Below, piece after piece: positions 59,146-64,000 of a DNA stretch of 64,000 bases. A program made the translations under genes and the position numbers. The stretch lies in the NCBI GenBank assembly GCA_022036555.1, contig CM039137.1, positions 25,165,862 through 25,229,861 of the forward strand, given 5' to 3'. This DNA is from Microstegium vimineum. Taxonomy: Eukaryota > Streptophyta > Magnoliopsida > Poales > Poaceae. The notes under the pieces were generated by a model. It worked only from the letters and a program-made list of their open reading frames with translations. It had not been told where the DNA came from and ran no database searches. Within the stretch, counting starts at the first letter, position 1, and each line of letters starts with the position of its first letter.

Positions 59146-59293
59146 TGCCATGTTGTTTTCCGGGTTGCAGACTCCCCTACAAACTACGATACCTTAGGTC
59201 CGTTTAGTTGCAAGAAACCCTGCCATGTTGTTTTCCGGGTTGCAGACTCCCCTACAAACTACGATACCTTAGGTCCGTTTAGTTGCAAGAAAC
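59144..59293. repeat. Perfect 75-bp tandem duplication
   Basis: The unit runs from CCTGCCATGTTG to GCAAGAAAC. Copy 1 is 59144-59218 and copy 2 is 59219-59293, with no difference seen. It includes the left end of the Tourist element that follows, so the duplication arose after that insertion. Confidence 0.9.
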
Positions 59294-60009
59294 GTTTTTT
59301 TTTCTCTCGAGAATCACCAGAAACGGATCTAAACGAGCTAATAGCCTCTAGAATCGAAACTGAAACGTTTCAGACTTTTTCAATGAAATGCGAAACAGCC
59401 AAAGTCTGGTTTCACCCGATTCTCCATCTGCCCACCCGATAGAAACGTTTCAGCTTGCTAGTAATTACAAGGGTTGCCACTTTCATTTTGGCCGTTTTCT
59501 CATAGAAATAAAACAAAAAAATATAATAGGAATACTATTATACACATTTTGGTCGTTTTCTCGTTAACAAATAAAACAAGAAATACAATAGAAGTACATG
59601 TATACATACTTCATTTATTTTATATTGAAAAATAAAATAAGAAATATATAGAAAAATAAAATAAGAAATACAATAGGAGTACCAATATACATATTTTAGC
59701 CGTTTTCTCCAGAAAAATAAAACAAAAAATACAATTAAAAAAATTGTATACATATTTTGCACAAGTTTTAAATGCTTTGTTTAATCATGTAGTGACTTAA
59801 AAAAACTCATCATATATATCAAGGGCAATTTGGTATATTCTAGCACATTCATCTCTATTCAGAAACTAAAACCAGACAAATAGTCAAACGGTTTCAGCAA
59901 ATGATTCTGTTTCTCAGAGAAATGTTTCTGTTTCTCAGAGAAATGTTTCTTCACATAATCTAAAACTGAAACGTTTCTCCTAAAATCTGAATCCCTACCA
60001 AGCAGACCC
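59272..60009. mobile_element. Tourist-like (PIF/Harbinger) element, about 740 bp
   Basis: TTA at 59269-59271 and 60010-60012. The ends GGTCCGTTTAGTTGCAAGAA and, inverted, GGGTCTGCTTGGTAGGGATT are related, and GAAACGTTTC motifs recur near both ends. AT-rich and non-coding. The left end is present twice because of the 75-bp duplication. Confidence 0.7.
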
Positions 60010-60012
60010 TTA

Positions 60013-61864
60013 ACCTGCTGCCGCCAATTTTTCAATGGACACGTCGCACGTGATGCGTGCGGCGTGCCCGCCCTGTCCCTTCCGTTCTCCTCTGTTAATC
60101 ATTTTGGTTAGTCAAAATCTCTCTGGTGCTTGCCGCTCCGATCTGAGATTAGTTTAATGACTTGCTTGGCTTTGGTGCAATCTTTGATACGAAAAAAGGA
60201 GTTGGACTTGCTTGTCCTTTCTCCCTAAAAGATTGCAGCTCATGTTTGGCTTTTGACATTCCAGAAGTTCTTCAGAGAAGAACTCGTTTCATCTGTTTCC
60301 TGATCTGTCGTTTATTCATAATTTTGTCAATACTCTATTCCGAAACTTCAGCAGTTCAGACTTTCGACTCGCTAGCTAGAAAAAAAAAAACCCCAAAAGT
60401 TGGTGGATCCTGTGCAATATCGACAAATAAAAAACTTCTTGATTATGGGCGATGTCCTATGTTCAGTACTGGAGATATGCTGTTACAGTATCATGCAGTT
60501 CAATGTCGAGAACAGATGAACAGTGCTGCATTTATCAGTTCTCACAAATATCAGTACTCATTTAGTCATTTTATTTCCTCCAAAATTTCTGTTGACTTCG
60601 GAATGGAAAATCTCTTTTTAAAAAACGAATAGTCACGAGATATGCTAATTCCATTTATCAATGAACGTTCTGATTTCGGATTAGGAAAAAGATGCACCTC
60701 CAAGATTTAGCTGTCATTCCAGGCGAGCGATATGATATGATGAGCTCGCGAGCGTTTCTTTCCGGGAGGGATCAGCAGTAACAGGCAATGCAGCGTCAGA
60801 ACAGGCTGTAGTGACAATGAAGCCAGGCTTTAAACAATTTCCCGACGGTTTTTGGCCGTTTTGGGAGGAGCGGAAAGGGATGGGATTGGCTGGCCAAGGC
60901 GAAATGTGGAATAGATGCGCATCCATACACTGGCATCTCCCTGTCCCAGCCCAGAGTAGATTGTTTTCTTGACTCAAACAGCTGCTCCTGCTACGCGTAC
61001 GCAGGACCTCCCACCATCTCCATGCAAAGTCCATTATAAATCGTCTCAACTTGGTGCTAAGTAGATTTTCTCTACTTTCAACCTTGTCTATTTGCAACAT
61101 AAAACCTGATTTATTAGATTATCATAATTTTTTCTTTGTGAAGGTAAGAGAAAAGTATATTAAAATCTTAGCATAACACGTGGAAAAAAACTAAAATAAA
61201 TAAGGCACAATGTTCTATCCAAAATTATTTTATCGTCTTCTTTTCTCGTGGCTTTCCTTGGTGCTATATATGAACGGATCCTTGTCGAACATTGAAGCCA
61301 AAGTATAGTCCATATGCTGAATTCAACAATCAACCTAAACATTGGACAATCCGCAAGATCTAGCCCAACGTTCTGAAACCAGTCCAAAACGTATTTGAAT
61401 GGATGAAAGAATAACGATAGTTGCATCGAGGGCACAACATAGGACACAGATTCATCACCTCCCATCCTTGATTTTCTCTCCACAACTATCGATGATCCAG
61501 AATAATTTTTGCTATATGTTAGTATATTATTAGATTACCGGCCGGCAGATTCCTATGTCTTTTATACATGATGTTGAATAGTTCAACTTTAAAGTAAATG
61601 TCATATAAAACATAGGGAGTATCACAAACTAAATATAAAATAGACATAAAAATTCCCATGAACACTAGGTAATTCTTTAACTAGTCAAACATTAAAATAA
61701 ATAATTACCAATCTTGTGAAAATAAATATTACAACGTGCTACTCACTCGTTTACAAGTATAGGTTACTTAGTTTTATCTTAAGTAAAGATTTTCTATTTT
61801 TACTGTATTTTTATATAAATATATGAATATGTGTGTGTTTAAATAGGTTAATTATTGACACATA
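60013..61864. other. Intergenic region
   Basis: Sequence near 60.02-60.1 kb is CpG-rich. The ORF at 60162-60632 is long for its AT content but has no start context or domain. Nothing else was recognised. Confidence 0.5.
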
Positions 61865-62121
61865 CTCCCTCCGTACTAAAAAAGGTTGTCGTTTAGGACA
61901 AGATTTTAGTCAAACATTGAGAATATAAATCATGAATAATTTTTAAGTTATTGAGTTTCAAAATGTAAAAATCATATCAATAGATTTATCTTGAAAAATA
62001 CTTTCATAAAAGTATACATATATTATATTTCATTAAATATTTTTTAAAAATAAATGGTCAAAGTTACACTTTGGAGACCGTATCGTTTTCTAAAACGATA
62101 AGCTTTTTGAGTATGGAGGGC
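61865..62121. mobile_element. Stowaway MITE, copy 2
   Basis: The left end CTCCCTCCGTACTAAAAAA follows TA. The right end GTATGGAGGG has lost its last bases. It is the same family and orientation as 49543-49799, with high similarity throughout. Confidence 0.85.
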
Positions 62122-62548
62122 TGTCAATGCTTTTTTTTAAAAAAAACTTTAATTTGAAGTTAAATGAAATGTGATATTAGAGCAAATGGAGTATTTGTCG
62201 ATTATATTAGTTCAATCAATGTTTACAGTTTGGTACGCGTAGCAACCCCAATTCAAAAACCGTGGGGCAGGGTGGCCAGAAGCATTTTGGGAATCAGGGC
62301 CGTGGCCCTAATCGCAAAGGCCACCCAGCCAGCCCAAATCAACCCCTTCTCCCTTCTCTTCTCCCTCCTCCCCCACATCGGGCAGACTCCCCTTCTCTCA
62401 CCGCCCAGGTCAGGCCAGGCCCGGCGGTAGAGAGATCCGGCGAGAGGCGCGGCCTCTTGCTCCCCCAGCCTTCTCCAGAAGCGCCTGAAGCTTCGGAAGG
62501 TGCCCCGTGGCGGCTCGAAGGAGGGGAGGGGACGGGACGCCGCTGGCA
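62122..62548. promoter_or_regulatory. Upstream and leader region of the GCS gene
   Basis: AT-rich to about 62.25 kb, then a C/T-rich, CpG-containing stretch (CTTCTCCCTTCTCTTCTCCC) typical of a plant 5' untranslated region. The Stowaway copy ends about 430 bp before the start codon. Confidence 0.5.
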
Positions 62549-63975
62549 ATGGCGGCGATGGAAGCCACCGCCGACGCTTTGCTCGCCGCCGCGAGCCGCG
62601 CCTTCACGAGCACCTTGGCCATCGCCATTCAGATCCAGGTGAGACCTTGTCCCATGCCCTTCGCATTGTGGACGCCGGGGCAGAATTGTATGGGAGCTGC
62701 GTAAAGCGCGATTGGCCGTCATTTTTTTTTTTTACGATTCTGTTCTGAGTTCTCCTACAAGGCCACAAGTAGGAGAGAGTAGGAAGTTACAGAGAGTTTT
62801 GTGACGGCGCAACTGTTTTATGGATGTTGTAAAGTTGCAGTGGATAAACCAGTTAACTGTGCTTTTTGAATGAGATGGGATGATGCATAAGTTTGATTAC
62901 TACGCGTTCCTAAAAAAAAGTTTGATTACTACGTTTGAAAAGCCAGCAATTTTCCACACAAGACCCCTATCAGTTATTGGTGCGTATGCTTTTGGAGATT
63001 TGTCATTTTCTTTCGGACAATCGTTATCGATCTCAGCTTGTCTCACTCCATTTGCTACCTTATACTGCTATAGGTGCTCCAATTATACTGATCTTTCTGG
63101 TATACATTTTGAATGTCCACGGGGATATGGCATGTGTTCATTTTTGCAGCTCAGTTTAAAGTTTAAACTTCTTTTTTTTAATAAAAATAAACAAAAAAAA
63201 TCCTTCGGAGTGCTTGACCTCATATACCTTTTTGGTGCTTTCAGTTTTCTGGCAATTTTTCTTACTATGTCTTCTTGTTTGTATGCTGGTTATCCCATTT
63301 ATGTAGGGCTGCTGTATCTGTTTAGTTCTTGCTCTCGGGTGGGTGGCTGCTTCAATTGTCAGGTAAAGAAAGGAATTTTGTGATTTTAGATTTTACTTGA
63401 CAAGGATGGAAACAGCATATCAGCTGATTTCTTATACAATCTATGCTCTCTTACCAGAAAAAGGGTTACAAAGAACATGAGGCGCAACATTGTAGATGGA
63501 AATAGTTTTGCTTTTCTTTGTGACAACATAGATGAGCTTGAGCATTCTGTTCAGGAGAATTTACCTAGAGTCTCTGTAATTATGCCTTTGAAGGGCTTTG
63601 GCGAACATAATTTGCAAAATTGGCGGACTCAGGTATGATCAAACTGCACTATACATATATAATGATTACTGTTTTGTCTTGGATTGCTATGTGCCCTTAT
63701 ACTCCATAAATGTACAGATTACATCACTTTATGGGGGGGCACTGGAATTCCTGTTTATCGTAGAGAGCAAAGACGATCCGGCTTATCATGCCGTTTCCCG
63801 TTTGATCGCAGACTACAAGGTAAGTGGATTGCCTCGTAACATTTACAGTCATGATATTCTCAAACTCTTCATCTATTGTAACCTTATTAGATATACTTTT
63901 CAGGACAATCTAGAGGCGAAGGTGGTTGTGGCTGGGTTGTCAACAACCTGTAGCCAGAAAATTCACAATCAATTG
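62549..63975 (+). CDS. GCS: Ceramide glucosyltransferase (GCS, GT21), first five exons, 3' cut by window edge
   Basis: The exons are 62549-62638, 63307-63362, 63458-63632, 63718-63819 and 63904-63975, all with GT-AG borders and matching phases. The protein begins MAAMEATADALL, then a membrane segment (CCICLVLALGWVAASIV). It continues with the GT21 core: DGNSFAFLCDNIDELEHS, RVSVIMPLKGFGEHNLQNW, LEFLFIVESKDDPAYHAVSR (with the acidic pair used for UDP-glucose/metal binding) and KVVVAGLSTTCSQKIHNQL. The family transfers glucose from UDP-glucose to ceramide on the ER/Golgi membrane, making glucosylceramide. About 165 residues are present and the usual protein is about 500, so most of the catalytic domain and the C-terminal membrane segments lie beyond 64000. 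There is no frameshift. Confidence 0.95.
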
Positions 63976-64000
63976 GTACGCTTTGTTCTCATCCTCGATG

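Noticed and set aside
60162..60632. A 156-codon plus-strand ORF.
   Set aside because: No domain, no plausible start or splice context, and it is rich in residues expected from AT-biased non-coding DNA.

Overview
The window looks like nuclear DNA of a grass, probably from a large-genome lineage. Four gene families are recognisable with grass-like proteins and plant-type introns: a TTC1-type TPR protein, an EP-B-like papain protease, a REF6/SE14-type JmjC demethylase and a ceramide glucosyltransferase. Between them lie Stowaway and Tourist MITEs, LTR, LINE and Mutator-like elements. No bacterial, organellar, CRISPR or rRNA feature was seen.

Layout. The first 0.66 kb is the end of an LTR. A structurally complete Mutator-like element (MULE) fills 846-7842, with ~95-bp terminal inverted repeats and a 9-bp target duplication. 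It carries a short intact plus-strand gene with a GRF-type zinc finger. Convergent to it are a mudrA-type transposase killed by six in-frame stops and a degraded plant-mobile-domain (PMD) module. From 7.9 to 12.5 kb there are only unassigned sequence and MITE relics. The TTC1 gene (five clean exons, minus strand) is at 12536-14960, with a MITE-like terminus directly against its start codon. At 15.7-19.7 kb an inverted-repeat element is split by a 3.0-kb solo LTR with a 5-bp duplication. A papain-like protease gene with two single-base frameshifts is at 21256-22363.

The SE14/REF6-like demethylase gene runs on the minus strand from about 30769 to 23943 (JmjN, JmjC, then C2H2 fingers). Its exons are recognisable, but the frame breaks every few tens of codons. 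From about 24 to 47.6 kb the whole sequence has this homopolymer-indel texture, which I read mainly as uncorrected assembly sequence rather than biology. This interval also holds a MITE, GC-rich blocks and a large repeat bounded by CAGGGTT-type ends with ACCGGT-rich arms (about 42.3-47.6 kb).

From 47.6 kb the sequence is cleaner. It holds a two-exon BAG-type ubiquitin-like gene with no BAG domain (50299-50907), an orphan first exon at 53297, several Stowaway MITEs, a LINE remnant (55.7-57.0 kb), two Tourist MITEs with TTA duplications, and the first five exons of ceramide glucosyltransferase (62549 to the window edge, plus strand).

The host genes are not an operon and show no evident joint function. 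The most system-like object is the two-gene MULE: its GRF-finger gene is intact, while its transposase has lost coding capacity only through base substitutions, in an otherwise uninterrupted frame.
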